DNA of 64,000 nucleotides, taken from positions 1 through 64,000 of the forward strand of contig UQXO01000004.1 of the NCBI GenBank assembly GCA_900545005.1, in the 5' to 3' direction. Of the stretch, positions 42,871-51,359 are shown piece after piece; position 1 is the stretch's first letter, and each line of letters begins with the position of its first letter. Below the pieces are notes generated by a model that saw nothing but the letters and a program-made list of their open reading frames with translations, was not told the DNA's origin and made no database searches. Both the position numbers and the translations under genes were made by a program. The DNA is from an uncultured Mycoplasmatota bacterium (GTDB taxonomy: Bacteria; Bacillota_I; Bacilli_A; RF39; UBA660).

Positions 42871-43977
42871 ATGAAAACAGTAGTAGTAGGAATGAGTGGT
42901 GGCGTTGATTCTTCGGTATCCGCTTATCTTTTAAAAGAACAAGGATATAACGTTATAGGGCTATTTATGCGTAATTGGGATGCCGCTTTAAATAATGATA
43001 TTGAAGGTAATCCAACTTTTGGCGAGAATATCTGTCCTCAAGAACAAGATTACAATGATGCTAAAAAAGTCTCTCAAGAACTAGGCATACCTTTATACCG
43101 AGTTGATTTTATCAAAGAATATTGGGATTATGTCTTTAAGTATTTTCTTGATGAGTTAAAGAAGGGGAGAACTCCTAATCCCGATTTAATGTGTAATAAG
43201 TATATTAAATTCGATTTATTTATCAAAGAAGCTAAAAAACTAGGAGCCGATTATATTGCCACTGGACATTATGCCAGAATGGAAGATGGACACCTTTTAA
43301 GAGGAATAGATTCTAATAAAGACCAGACTTATTTTTTAGCTCAAGTAAAAAGAGAAGCTCTAAAAAATGTTTTATTTCCGGTTGGGGGGTTAACTAAACC
43401 CGAAGTCCGCAAGATTGCTAATGAAATTCATTTAGAGACTGCTAATAAAAAGGATTCCACCGGTATCTGTTTTATCGGAGAAAGAAACTATCAGAAGTTT
43501 ATTCATAACTATCTAAAACCTAATCCCGGAGATATTTTAAATGTCGAAACAAAAGAAAAAATTGGTACTCATACTGGTCTTATGAATTATACAATTGGGC
43601 AAAGAAGAAATGTCGGAATCTCGGGTAATTTAGAACGCCATTATGTCTGTGGTAAAGATGTTGAAAAGAATATTCTTTATGTTGCCTTTGGGGATGATAA
43701 TACTTATTTAATGAGCGATGCTTGTCTTATTGAAGATGTTAACTTCTTAAGTGAGGCAAGACCCCAAAATTGTAGTGCTAAATTCCGTTACCGTGGGGAA
43801 GATAATGAAGTTACTTTAGAATATTTAAGTGATGGCAATATCCTTGTTAAATATCCTCATCTTGCCAAAGCCGTTACTCCTGGTCAAGCTTGTGTACTTT
43901 ACAGTGGCGAAGAATGTCTTGGCTCTGGCATAATTAAAGAAGTCTTTAAAAATGGGCAAAAATTGTGGTATTTATAG
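42871..43977 (+). CDS. mnmA: tRNA 2-thiouridylase MnmA
   Basis: A 368-residue MnmA, which makes 2-thiouridine at U34 of tRNAs for Lys, Glu and Gln. PP-loop VVGMSGGVDSSVSAYLL at the start, NPDLMCNKYIKF with the first catalytic Cys, ATGHYAR, KDQTYFLAQV, and STGICFIGERNY with the second Cys. The C-terminus ends in VTPGQACVLYSGEECLGSGII, the family ending. GGAAGTGATTTACAA precedes the ATG. Confidence 0.97.
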   Translation: MKTVVVGMSGGVDSSVSAYLLKEQGYNVIGLFMRNWDAALNNDIEGNPTFGENICPQEQDYNDAKKVSQELGIPLYRVDFIKEYWDYVFKYFLDELKKGRTPNPDLMCNKYIKFDLFIKEAKKLGADYIATGHYARMEDGHLLRGIDSNKDQTYFLAQVKREALKNVLFPVGGLTKPEVRKIANEIHLETANKKDSTGICFIGERNYQKFIHNYLKPNPGDILNVETKEKIGTHTGLMNYTIGQRRNVGISGNLERHYVCGKDVEKNILYVAFGDDNTYLMSDACLIEDVNFLSEARPQNCSAKFRYRGEDNEVTLEYLSDGNILVKYPHLAKAVTPGQACVLYSGEECLGSGIIKEVFKNGQKLWYL

Positions 43978-43997
43978 GCAAAAACTTTACGTTTTGA

Positions 43998-44025
43998 TTG
44001 ACACTTTTTGTACAAATGATATAAT
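43998..44025 (+). promoter_or_regulatory. Promoter with palindrome before the HTH gene
   Basis: TTGACA (43998-44003), 16-bp spacer, TATAAT (44020-44025). TTTGTACAAA, a perfect palindrome, sits in the spacer and could be an operator for the HTH protein encoded next. Confidence 0.75.
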
Positions 44026-44060
44026 TAGTATGTAAGATAAGAAAGGCAGTTGTTTTACAT

Positions 44061-44831
44061 ATGCAAAAATTAAATGACCTATTTCAAGAATTAGGTATTT
44101 CCAAAGTTCGTTTAGCTAAATACCTAGGTGTATCAAGACAAATGGTTTATAATTATCTAGAACTTGATGATTTAAGTAAATGGCCTAAAGAAAAAAGAGT
44201 TATGCTTTATAAGTTATTAGATGTTAAGGATGCTAATAGTATTAATTATATTGATGTTACAACTGATTATATGTTAGGAGTAGAATCCCGCCTTATTAAA
44301 GGCATTCGTCTGCAAGGGGAGGGGAGTTCTTGTATTGACATTAAAGGCTTAAACTATGAGTCTGAGCAACTCTTAACCGATATTATTAATCTGTTAAAGG
44401 AGCGCTTAAGTGAAGATAATTTCCGTAAAGAAAACTATTATACCTTTAAGTACTTATATCATACTTTACAGTTGATGGATGAAATTCCCGAGATTAAATA
44501 TATCTTTGGCTATATGAGTAAAACCGGTGGTTACACTAATCCCGAAGAATATAAATTACAAGAAGAAAAACAATTTATCTTAGAAGGAATATTACATACC
44601 GCCTTAGACTTATATAATAATGGTGGATCATCACGTTCTAAACTACAAGAAGCTCATCGCCGTTGGATTGCAGAAATTGATGCTAAAAAGGAAGAAAAAA
44701 TTTCGCGTACTCAAGAATTAAGTGCCGTTAAATTGCAGGCCTTAAAAGAATTAAATTATGCAAAAATGGATAATACGAACGCCAATGAAGTCATTGAAAA
44801 AATTCTAGAATTACTAGCTAAAAAAGCTTAA
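44061..44831 (+). CDS. HTH (XRE-like) DNA-binding protein
   Basis: A 256-residue protein. The N-terminal 50 residues form an XRE-like helix-turn-helix: LFQELGISKVRLAKYLGVSRQMVYNYLE. The rest is helical and unlike known effector domains: a middle part with YYTFKYLYHTLQLMDEIPEI and a Lys/Glu-rich end (KKEEKISRTQELSAVKLQALKELNYAKMD). The promoter's palindrome suggests self-regulation. It is the last gene before the terminus region. Target unknown. Confidence 0.65.
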   Translation: MQKLNDLFQELGISKVRLAKYLGVSRQMVYNYLELDDLSKWPKEKRVMLYKLLDVKDANSINYIDVTTDYMLGVESRLIKGIRLQGEGSSCIDIKGLNYESEQLLTDIINLLKERLSEDNFRKENYYTFKYLYHTLQLMDEIPEIKYIFGYMSKTGGYTNPEEYKLQEEKQFILEGILHTALDLYNNGGSSRSKLQEAHRRWIAEIDAKKEEKISRTQELSAVKLQALKELNYAKMDNTNANEVIEKILELLAKKA

Positions 44832-44840
44832 AAAAATTAA

Positions 44841-44887
44841 AATACAACTCCCCTACCAATCATAAAAAGAGAAGAGGGGAGTTGTAT
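44841..44887 (+). terminator. Hairpin after the HTH gene
   Basis: AATACAACTCCCCT pairs perfectly with AGGGGAGTTGTATT (14 bp). The following sequence is AT-rich but not a pure T run, so termination is likely though not textbook. Confidence 0.75.
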
Positions 44888-45292
44888 TATTATATATACC
44901 TATCATTTTATCCTTCTCTTAAATACATTAACTATTATTTACTGCATTTTATGTTTATAAATAGTAAAAATAAGCCTAAATTCTCGCGCATCGAGAAATT
45001 AAAAGATGAATAATTGATTGTCTCGTTGTCTCAAAATTGCTCATATTTTGGGCAAAAAATCCGTATTTCCTTAATAAACAATAATTAATTATCTGGAAAT
45101 ATTATTAATTAATAAAATAAAAATTTATCTTCTAGAAATTAAAATTAGATTCTTATAAATTTTATTTCATATATTATTTATAATCAATTAAAAAATATTT
45201 AAGATTAATGATTAATCATCTAAAGAATAGAATTTTAATATCTAATAAGGTAATTAATCATATAAAATAACTAAAATTTATTTTGAAATATA
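44888..45292. other. Gene-free, extremely AT-rich terminus stretch
   Basis: About 400 bases with no open reading frame of note and many short repeats of TTAATTAAT type. One GC-richer palindrome, TTCTCG-CGCAT-CGAGAA (about 44981-44997), stands out. The stretch leads directly into the dif-like site and marks the change from + to - gene direction. Confidence 0.6.
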
Positions 45293-45320
45293 ACTGCACA
45301 TAATATATATTATGTTAACA
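45293..45320. other. dif-like chromosome dimer resolution site
   Basis: A 28-bp site with the XerC/D layout: left arm ACTGCACATAA, 6-bp centre TATATA, right arm TTATGTTAACA. From memory, 22 of 28 positions match E. coli dif, and the centre plus right arm also match Bacillus dif closely. The right (XerD) arm is the better conserved, as usual. It lies where gene direction switches from + to -, and the xer gene is about 1 kb away. XerC/XerD recombine here to separate chromosome dimers. Confidence 0.88.
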
Positions 45321-45333
45321 TTTATAAAATGGC

Positions 45334-46092
45334 TTATAAAAATAAGATAAATAAAGATAATAATAAACCTATTAAGATATGCCACCTTCTCTGATAACTC
45401 ACGGCTTCTGGTAGTATTTCTAAAAAAGAAATAGTAATCATCAAAATACCCACGAAGTATAACATTATATTAAGAAATAAAATACTAATAAACGGTTTTA
45501 AAAATAACCAAGTAATAATGGCTCCGAAAGGTTCAGCCACTCCCGATAAAAAAGTATATAATAAGGCTTTCTTACGATTACTGGTACTATAGTAGATTGG
45601 AACAGCAATACAGATACCCTCTGGTAAGTTGTGAGCCGCAATCGATAAGGCTATCTTTAAACCTAATTTTTTATTAGCCAGACTAGAAGTAAAGACAATT
45701 ATTCCTTCCGGTAAGTTATGTAAAAGTAAACTTGCCATACTTAAGATTCCTACTGTATATAAGTGATTATTATCTTTAAATTTAGTTTTAAAAAAATGAA
45801 CGAATACCATTACCAATATGGGTATCATTATGACAATTAATAAAGCTCTATTAATCTTTAAATTACTAAAAAAGTAATTAATAGAAATTGGTATTAATTC
45901 CTTAAGACTTATTAAACTCATTACTCCCATGGCAAAAGAAAGAGCAACACTTATTACCTCTCTTACCCTACTCTTACTAAAATAAGTAAAGAAAATTCCT
46001 AAATTAGTGGCCGCTCCCGCTAAAATAGCCATCACAATCGCATTTTTGGCATCCATAATCATCACATTAATATTATTCCGATGAAAACCCAT
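45334..46092 (-). CDS. ZIP family metal transporter
   Basis: A 252-residue protein with eight hydrophobic segments. NAIVMAILAGAATNLGIFFTYF opens it; the metal path is marked by LLHNLPEGIIVF and AAHNLPEGICIAVPIYY, the HNLPEG motifs of ZIP segments 4 and 5, and GVAEPFGAIITWLFL follows. This is the ZupT/GufA-type subgroup, importing zinc or iron. The ribosome binding site before the ATG is weak (TTTGGT), so an internal Met (residue 11 or 13) is possible. First gene right of dif. Confidence 0.93.
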   Translation of the reverse strand: MGFHRNNINVMIMDAKNAIVMAILAGAATNLGIFFTYFSKSRVREVISVALSFAMGVMSLISLKELIPISINYFFSNLKINRALLIVIMIPILVMVFVHFFKTKFKDNNHLYTVGILSMASLLLHNLPEGIIVFTSSLANKKLGLKIALSIAAHNLPEGICIAVPIYYSTSNRKKALLYTFLSGVAEPFGAIITWLFLKPFISILFLNIMLYFVGILMITISFLEILPEAVSYQRRWHILIGLLLSLFILFL

Positions 46093-46157
46093 AAATTACC
46101 AAACATTTTATAGTATTATTTTTTTCAATTAATCCACAATATAATTAGGAGGTCAAA

Positions 46158-46298
46158 ATGAATTCAAAAAATAATGCAAGAAACAATGCTAAGAACAATG
46201 CTCGTAATAAAGCAAAAAGTTCTACTAGATGTCATAACACTGCTAAAAATAACAGTAAATGTCATGCAAAATCCAATGAATTAAATGATGAAATTTAG
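46158..46298 (+). CDS. 46-residue Asn/Lys/Ala-rich basic protein
   Basis: Begins MNSKNNARNNAKNNARNKAK, then two CH pairs (TRCHNTAK and SKCHAKS), ending NELNDEI. AGGAGG lies 7 bases before the ATG. The low-complexity basic body resembles small spore-associated proteins but no family was recognised. It is on + inside a - region, with possible promoters just upstream. Codon spacing and strong ribosome binding site support it. Confidence 0.6.
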   Translation: MNSKNNARNNAKNNARNKAKSSTRCHNTAKNNSKCHAKSNELNDEI

Positions 46299-46311
46299 TT
46301 CAAATCCTTAA

Positions 46312-47205
46312 TTATTTATGACTGCGAGGATGATATTCTTCGTAGTCCTTTTTTAATTTTTCATCAATAAGATGCGTATATATCTGGGTTGTCTTTAAAT
46401 CTTCATGACCAAGTAACTCCTGAATAATCCTAATATTAGCACCGTTCTTAAGTAAAATCGTAGCAAAAGAATGTCTTAAAGTATGAGGAGATACTTCCTT
46501 TTTAATCCCCTTTTTACTACACTCTTCCTTAAGAAATTTAAAGAAAGCTTGTCTTGTTATCTTTTTCCCATAACTAGAAATAAATAAGTACTCACTATCA
46601 TTTTTCTTAAGTAAACTATTACGATAATATTCTAAATACAATTTAGTATAATATAAAGCCTCATCATCAATCGGAACAATTCGTTCCTTCCTCCCCTTCC
46701 CCAAAACCCTTAAATAACACTCAGAAAAATCAATATCACTTACCCGAAGATTAGTAAGCTCACTAATACGTAAACCTGTCGCAATCAACAGTTCTAACAT
46801 CGCCTTATTCCGATAATCTTTAGGTTTCTTTAAATCAATAGCTAGTAAAGTTTTTATTTCTTCCGATGTTAAATATTCCGGTAAATTTTGCTCTAATTTA
46901 GGCATAATTAACTTATCACAAGGATTAACTTGGATAATAGACTCTCTTGTTAAAAAGCCATAAAGAGATCTTAAAACCGTAATATGATGAGCCATACTCC
47001 TCCTACTTAAAGCTTCTAAAGTGCTTAAATACTTCAAAATATCATTATCATTCATCTTTAAATAATTTCTATTATAATTATATAAGTCTTTGATATCTTC
47101 TTTATAAGAAGCTAAAGTATTCCTACTAAGATTTTTCTCATATAAAAGATAATCTAAGTATTTATTAAGATATTCATCATTAAGAAAATTTACTTCTTTA
47201 TCCAT
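46312..47205 (-). CDS. xerD: Tyrosine recombinase XerC/XerD
   Basis: A 297-residue tyrosine recombinase of XerC/XerD size. The N-terminal SAM-like domain (YLDYLLYEKNLSRNTLASYKEDI) binds the core site. The catalytic residues are in ATGLRISELTNL (Arg), GKGRKERIVPI (Lys), SPHTLRHSFATILL (His, Arg) and LLGHEDLKTTQIYTH (His, Tyr). AAGGAG precedes the ATG. It should act on the dif-like site 1 kb away. XerC versus XerD cannot be told by eye; the symbol is tentative. Confidence 0.9.
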   Translation of the reverse strand: MDKEVNFLNDEYLNKYLDYLLYEKNLSRNTLASYKEDIKDLYNYNRNYLKMNDNDILKYLSTLEALSRRSMAHHITVLRSLYGFLTRESIIQVNPCDKLIMPKLEQNLPEYLTSEEIKTLLAIDLKKPKDYRNKAMLELLIATGLRISELTNLRVSDIDFSECYLRVLGKGRKERIVPIDDEALYYTKLYLEYYRNSLLKKNDSEYLFISSYGKKITRQAFFKFLKEECSKKGIKKEVSPHTLRHSFATILLKNGANIRIIQELLGHEDLKTTQIYTHLIDEKLKKDYEEYHPRSHK

Positions 47206-47317
47206 ATTTATTCTCCTTTAATCTTTTTATCTTAACTCTAATTTTATCATAAACTTATCTCTTAAAGAATTTTTAATTACTAAAATACTAGTTAATTTTA
47301 AAAAGAAAGTCTATTTA

Positions 47318-47326
47318 TGATATAAT
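47318..47326 (+). promoter_or_regulatory. Extended -10 of rarA
   Basis: TGATATAAT is a consensus extended -10; the -35 region is weak. Confidence 0.5.
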
Positions 47327-47397
47327 AAATACTGTTTTAACAAGTATAAAACTAATATATAGAAAGGTAATTGATAATTTTTATCAAACTAAATAAT

Positions 47398-48597
47398 ATG
47401 GAAACACTAGCAAATAAATATCGCCCTCAGTCTTTAGAAGAGGTCGTTGGTCAAAAGCATTTAATCGGACCGAATAAAATTTTATCAAATATGGTTCAAA
47501 ATAAGAAGATTTTTTCTATGATTTTATATGGTAAACCAGGAATTGGCAAAACTTCTATTGCTTATGCTTTAGTTAATTCCTATGATAAAAAATATAAGTT
47601 CTTAAATGCTACTTCATCTAGAAAAGAAGACTTTCTAATTGCCATTGAAGAGGCTAAAATGTATAAGGATTTAATCCTAGTTGTTGATGAAATTCATCGA
47701 ATGAATAAAGATAAACAAGATATTTTACTTCCTCATATTGAATCAGGTCTTATTATTTTAATTGGTCTTACGACTAGTAATCCTTATCATAAGATTAATC
47801 CTGCTATTCGTAGTCGTTGTCAAATCTTTGAATTAAAACCCCTAGAGAAAGAAGATATTATTACTTGTTTAAAAAGAGTTAGTGCTAAAGAAGACTTAAC
47901 GGTTGAAGAAGAAGTTTACGCCGCCATTGCTAAACTTAGTAGTGGTGATGTTAGAAACGCAATTAATTTGCTAGATGTCGCTAGTATGACTGTCCTAGAT
48001 AAGAAAATAACAATGGAGACTATTAAAAATATTAGTTCGAAGTCATCGGTTTTCTTTGATAAAGATGACGATGGATATTATGATATCATCTCAGCTTTTC
48101 AAAAATCTATTCGAGGAAGTGATGCTGATGCTGCTATCTACTACTTAGGAAGATTAATTGAAGCTGAAGACTTAGATATTATCTATCGCCGGATGAGTGT
48201 AATTGCTTATGAAGATATTGGTCTTGCTAATCCTTCGATGGGTCCCAAAGTAATGGCAGCCATTCATGCCGCAGAAATTTTAGGGCTACCTGAAGCTCGT
48301 ATTCCTCTAGCTCAAGTAGTCTTAGAACTAGCTCTTTCTCCTAAGAGTAATTCCAGTGAAAATGCTATTGATAATGTTTTAAATGACATCAGAAGTGGCT
48401 CTACTGGGGAAGTCCCTGAACACCTTAAAACTACTTCACCTAATTATAAATATCCCCATAACTATCCTAAATACTGGGTTAAACAACAATATTTACCCGA
48501 TGCCGTCAAAAATAAAAAATATTATTATCCAAGACATAGTAAGTATGAAGATACCCTAAATCTTGGTAATCAAGAGATGAAAAAAGAAACTAAATAA
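47398..48597 (+). CDS. rarA: Replication-associated recombination protein RarA
   Basis: A 399-residue AAA+ ATPase. METLANKYRPQSLEEVVGQKHLIGP is the usual start; YGKPGIGKTSIA (Walker A, about 50-57) and VVDEIHRMNKDKQD (Walker B) follow; GDVRNAINLLD is sensor 2, and the C-terminal oligomerisation domain has SDADAAIYYLGRL and YEDIGLANP. The ATG at 47398 is preferred because homologues start here, although AAAGG is 30 bases upstream; a TTG at 47371 is the alternative. rarA next to tcdA and 6S RNA is the Bacillus yrvN-yrvM-bsrA order. Confidence 0.94.
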   Translation: METLANKYRPQSLEEVVGQKHLIGPNKILSNMVQNKKIFSMILYGKPGIGKTSIAYALVNSYDKKYKFLNATSSRKEDFLIAIEEAKMYKDLILVVDEIHRMNKDKQDILLPHIESGLIILIGLTTSNPYHKINPAIRSRCQIFELKPLEKEDIITCLKRVSAKEDLTVEEEVYAAIAKLSSGDVRNAINLLDVASMTVLDKKITMETIKNISSKSSVFFDKDDDGYYDIISAFQKSIRGSDADAAIYYLGRLIEAEDLDIIYRRMSVIAYEDIGLANPSMGPKVMAAIHAAEILGLPEARIPLAQVVLELALSPKSNSSENAIDNVLNDIRSGSTGEVPEHLKTTSPNYKYPHNYPKYWVKQQYLPDAVKNKKYYYPRHSKYEDTLNLGNQEMKKETK

Positions 48598-48642
48598 CTG
48601 GTCTAACTTAATATATAAGTTTTTCCTTCTTAGTTTCTTTTT
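48581..48642. terminator. Bidirectional terminator between rarA and tcdA
   Basis: AAAAAGAAACTAA (48581-48593) pairs with TTAGTTTCTTTTT (48630-48642) across a loop of about 36 bases, between the convergent genes. Confidence 0.7.
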
Positions 48643-49330
48643 AATTTTCTAAATCTTTTAACCATTCTAGGATGATATGGCTAGCCATAAAAATACCCGC
48701 AACGCTAGGGACAAAAGGTGTTGAACCTGGAGTTCTATCATGGGTTTTAATCGGAAGCTCACTACTTGTAACTACCGTTAGCTTCTTTATTTTATTATCT
48801 TTGCAAAGGCGACGCATAATTTTAGCTAAAGGATCATTATTAGTCTTATAAATGTCAGTAATTACAATCTTACTAGGATCTAGTCTATTTCCGGTTCCCA
48901 TTGCACTTATAATAGGAATTTTTTGTTCTTTAGCATACATTATTAAAGCCATTTTAGTTGTCACTGTATCACAACAATCTAAGATATAATCCGTATCAAG
49001 AGAAATATACTCTTTGATATTCTCTTTATTTAAGAAAACACTATGCACGGTAAAACAACCATCAGGATTAATACTTAATGCCCTAGCTTTGGCGACTTTT
49101 ACTTTTTCTTCACCTAAGACTTCATAATTACTTATTACTTGTCTATTTAGATTAGTTATATCAACTGTATCATTATCTATTATAATAATATTCTTAAGAC
49201 CAAAACGAACTAAAGTTTCTAAAGCAAAACCCCCAACGCCTCCAACACCAATCAAGACAATCTTTTTATTCTGAATACTTTTTAATTTATCTTCACTAAT
49301 TAATTTTAATATTCTTGCATACTGTTCCAT
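48641..49330 (-). CDS. tcdA: tRNA threonylcarbamoyladenosine dehydratase TcdA
   Basis: A 229-residue ThiF/E1-like enzyme that cyclises t6A37 of tRNA to ct6A. The ATP-binding loop IGVGGVGGFALETLVRFGLKNIIIIDNDTVDITNLNRQ is at residues 27-65, then DYILDCCDTVTTK. The C-terminal Cys typical of E1-like sulfur carriers is not needed in TcdA. Near the end TPGSTPFVPSVAGIFMAS is characteristic. Convergent with rarA; 6S RNA lies just upstream, as in Bacillus. Confidence 0.93.
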   Translation of the reverse strand: MEQYARILKLISEDKLKSIQNKKIVLIGVGGVGGFALETLVRFGLKNIIIIDNDTVDITNLNRQVISNYEVLGEEKVKVAKARALSINPDGCFTVHSVFLNKENIKEYISLDTDYILDCCDTVTTKMALIMYAKEQKIPIISAMGTGNRLDPSKIVITDIYKTNNDPLAKIMRRLCKDNKIKKLTVVTSSELPIKTHDRTPGSTPFVPSVAGIFMASHIILEWLKDLEN

Positions 49331-49346
49331 TTAATTTACTCCATAT

Positions 49347-49515
49347 AAAAACCAAAGGGTGGTCTATTGTGATAAAAGCCCGCTTATCGCAGGTGGGTAT
49401 ACACATAAATTGTTTCAGGATCCTTGCATTTACAAGTATTCAACACCACAATTTAATTAGATTCCCGTATAATCACTTACTCGGTTTTATGTAAATAAAC
49501 CATTTTCCTTTGGTA
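49347..49515 (-). ncRNA. ssrS: 6S RNA
   Basis: On the minus strand ACCAAAGG (from 49514) pairs with CCTTTGGT (ending 49351), and TGGTTTA pairs with TAGACCA just inside, giving a long closing stem; the centre contains a smaller hairpin (GATAA...TTATC). Promoter: TTGCTT, 17-bp spacer, TGATACACT (extended -10; 49521-49549). The 3' end runs into a T run. About 168 nt. The place beside tcdA (yrvM) is that of Bacillus 6S-1 RNA (bsrA). 6S RNA binds RNA polymerase holoenzyme as a promoter mimic. Confidence 0.75.
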
Positions 49516-49595
49516 ATTTAAGTGTATCATAAGAGCTTCTTATAAGCAAGTCCTTTTGCTTATTTTAAGTCCTTTTTTTTCATCTTCATAGAGTT

Positions 49596-51359
49596 TTAAT
49601 TCGTATGAATTTTCCATCTTTCATTAACATTACAGTTCGTTGAATATGGCATTGGATTAGGCATCTCTAATTTAATTATCATTGGTAATTTGAAAGCTCC
49701 TCCAAAGCCAACACAATTACCTGGTTGTAAAACTTTTTGTTTTTCAATAACATCTTGACTAATATTAGGAAGCATTGTTCTAATATATTCAATATCTTTA
49801 GGATGGGTCATTTTAAATATTAAGAAGTTACTACACTGTGAAATAACCGTATCACTAATTTCAACTGGTCTCTGAGAAATAATATTTAATAAGACTCCAT
49901 ATTTTCTACCTTCTTTAGCAATTCTTTCAAAGATATTATATCCTAAAAGAAAAGTATCAGCATCTTTAGAAACATAACGGTGAGCTTCTTCTAAGAATAA
50001 ATGAAAAGGTATACTAGCTCTTTGGGTACGTGATTTAGCAAACTCAAAGAACATACGAGCATATATTTTAACCAAAACCTTCGCATAAGTATCATCCATA
50101 TCTTCAAGATTAATGTTTATTATCTGGGCTTTTTTTCTATTAGGAGTTGCTACTAAAGAAGCAATATACTGGTCTAAAGTAATATAATTAGGATAATTAA
50201 AATAAGTCCCAACATTACTATTTAAAATTGAATTCAACCTAACTTTTAAAATACTAGCATCATCTCTAATGGCTTCATTATGTAAAAAGCCTTCACTAAT
50301 CAAAGTAAATTCTAAGGCACTAGCAAAATCTTTTAAAGTATAATAAACTGGTTTTGCAGAAATTTTACCTTCTAAATCATCATTAATAAACTTTAAGATA
50401 TACTCATTAATTAAGACTGATTCTCCAAAATTTCCATGCGAATCTATTTCAAAACAATCACTAAATTTCCTTGTATACCCTACTCCTGGAATATCCGTAT
50501 CAAAGTTAAACTCCTTAGTATGGCATACCTGAATAACTTGAAAAACTTCATTCTTCTTCTCTTTAGTAGTTTCATTACTAAAAAGAATAGCCAATAATGC
50601 TTTCGCAATTAAATGATTCTTATACATTGTTGCCTCATCTGAGACATCCGCAAATACCTTAGCTAACTTTAAGGCTCTTTCAATAATAGGAATTTGCGTA
50701 TGACTAGAAACTTGTAGTAACAAAGTCATATCATCTAAAGTTAATAAATGAACAGGTATTGATAGTCTTTGATCAGTAGCCTCCGTAGGATTTGTAGTAA
50801 TAAACTTATAACTATAATTTGGATTTAATTCATTTAACTTTGAGAAAGCCGTTTTATATTCACCATAAGCATCAAAGATAAATATATTGGCATTATAAGC
50901 AATAAACTCTGGGTTTGAAAATAAATTCTGAACCATTCTGGCAACCCCACACGATTTACCAGAACCTGAGTTACCAAATATTGCCATATGATTTGATAAG
51001 AGATCATTTATATCAACATAAACAGTATGTCCTTTATAAATAGCTGATTGGCCTAAAATAAAGGTTTTATCACTATAAGAACCCATTAAACTCTGTAATT
51101 CTTCATCGTTTATTTGTCTTATTTTTGATGATAAGACTGGTTTCCTAATAACCCCACTAATATATTTATTTCCAATAAATTCTCCTAAAAACCTTATTTT
51201 AATAATCTCATCATTAACTTCTTCTACTTCCCCTAAAATTCTTTGATTTTCCGCTTCAAAGACAACATTATTATTCATTAAGTCAACATCTTGACCAGGT
51301 TGGATAAGGGATTCAACATGAGCTTCTCCCTCTGTTATATATTTAATTTTTCCAAACAT
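49596..51359 (-). CDS. HerA-like ATPase (DUF87)
   Basis: A 587-residue ATPase. N-terminal HAS-barrel (residues 1-90), then Walker A FGNSGSGKSCGVARMVQNL (about 135-142), a long helical insertion, Walker B FHLFLEEAHRYVS, and sensor NIISQRPVEISDTVISQCSNF. This is the HerA/FtsK-like DNA translocase pattern. Archaeal HerA pairs with NurA; bacterial relatives often pair with nucleases or SIR2 in defence. No partner is adjacent here: 6S RNA lies on one side and a glucosaminidase on the other. Role unknown. Confidence 0.85.
   Translation of the reverse strand: MFGKIKYITEGEAHVESLIQPGQDVDLMNNNVVFEAENQRILGEVEEVNDEIIKIRFLGEFIGNKYISGVIRKPVLSSKIRQINDEELQSLMGSYSDKTFILGQSAIYKGHTVYVDINDLLSNHMAIFGNSGSGKSCGVARMVQNLFSNPEFIAYNANIFIFDAYGEYKTAFSKLNELNPNYSYKFITTNPTEATDQRLSIPVHLLTLDDMTLLLQVSSHTQIPIIERALKLAKVFADVSDEATMYKNHLIAKALLAILFSNETTKEKKNEVFQVIQVCHTKEFNFDTDIPGVGYTRKFSDCFEIDSHGNFGESVLINEYILKFINDDLEGKISAKPVYYTLKDFASALEFTLISEGFLHNEAIRDDASILKVRLNSILNSNVGTYFNYPNYITLDQYIASLVATPNRKKAQIININLEDMDDTYAKVLVKIYARMFFEFAKSRTQRASIPFHLFLEEAHRYVSKDADTFLLGYNIFERIAKEGRKYGVLLNIISQRPVEISDTVISQCSNFLIFKMTHPKDIEYIRTMLPNISQDVIEKQKVLQPGNCVGFGGAFKLPMIIKLEMPNPMPYSTNCNVNERWKIHTN

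Noticed and set aside
44061..44831. Prophage repressor
   Set aside because: XRE-like HTH is only 50 residues of a 256-residue protein and there are no phage genes on either side.
44981..44997. TTCTCG...CGAGAA palindrome as an alternative terminator or origin element
   Set aside because: No T run follows and no DnaA-box cluster or replication genes are near; left as an unexplained palindrome.
46285..46320. GTTCAAATCC, a tRNA T-loop-like string
   Set aside because: No acceptor, D or anticodon stems can be paired around it, and it overlaps the ends of two genes.
46312..47205. Phage or transposon integrase
   Set aside because: Size, motifs and the dif-like site close by fit a chromosomal Xer recombinase; no phage genes or att repeats around it.
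49596..51359. HerA-based anti-phage system
   Set aside because: No nuclease, SIR2 or other effector gene adjacent; neighbours are housekeeping.
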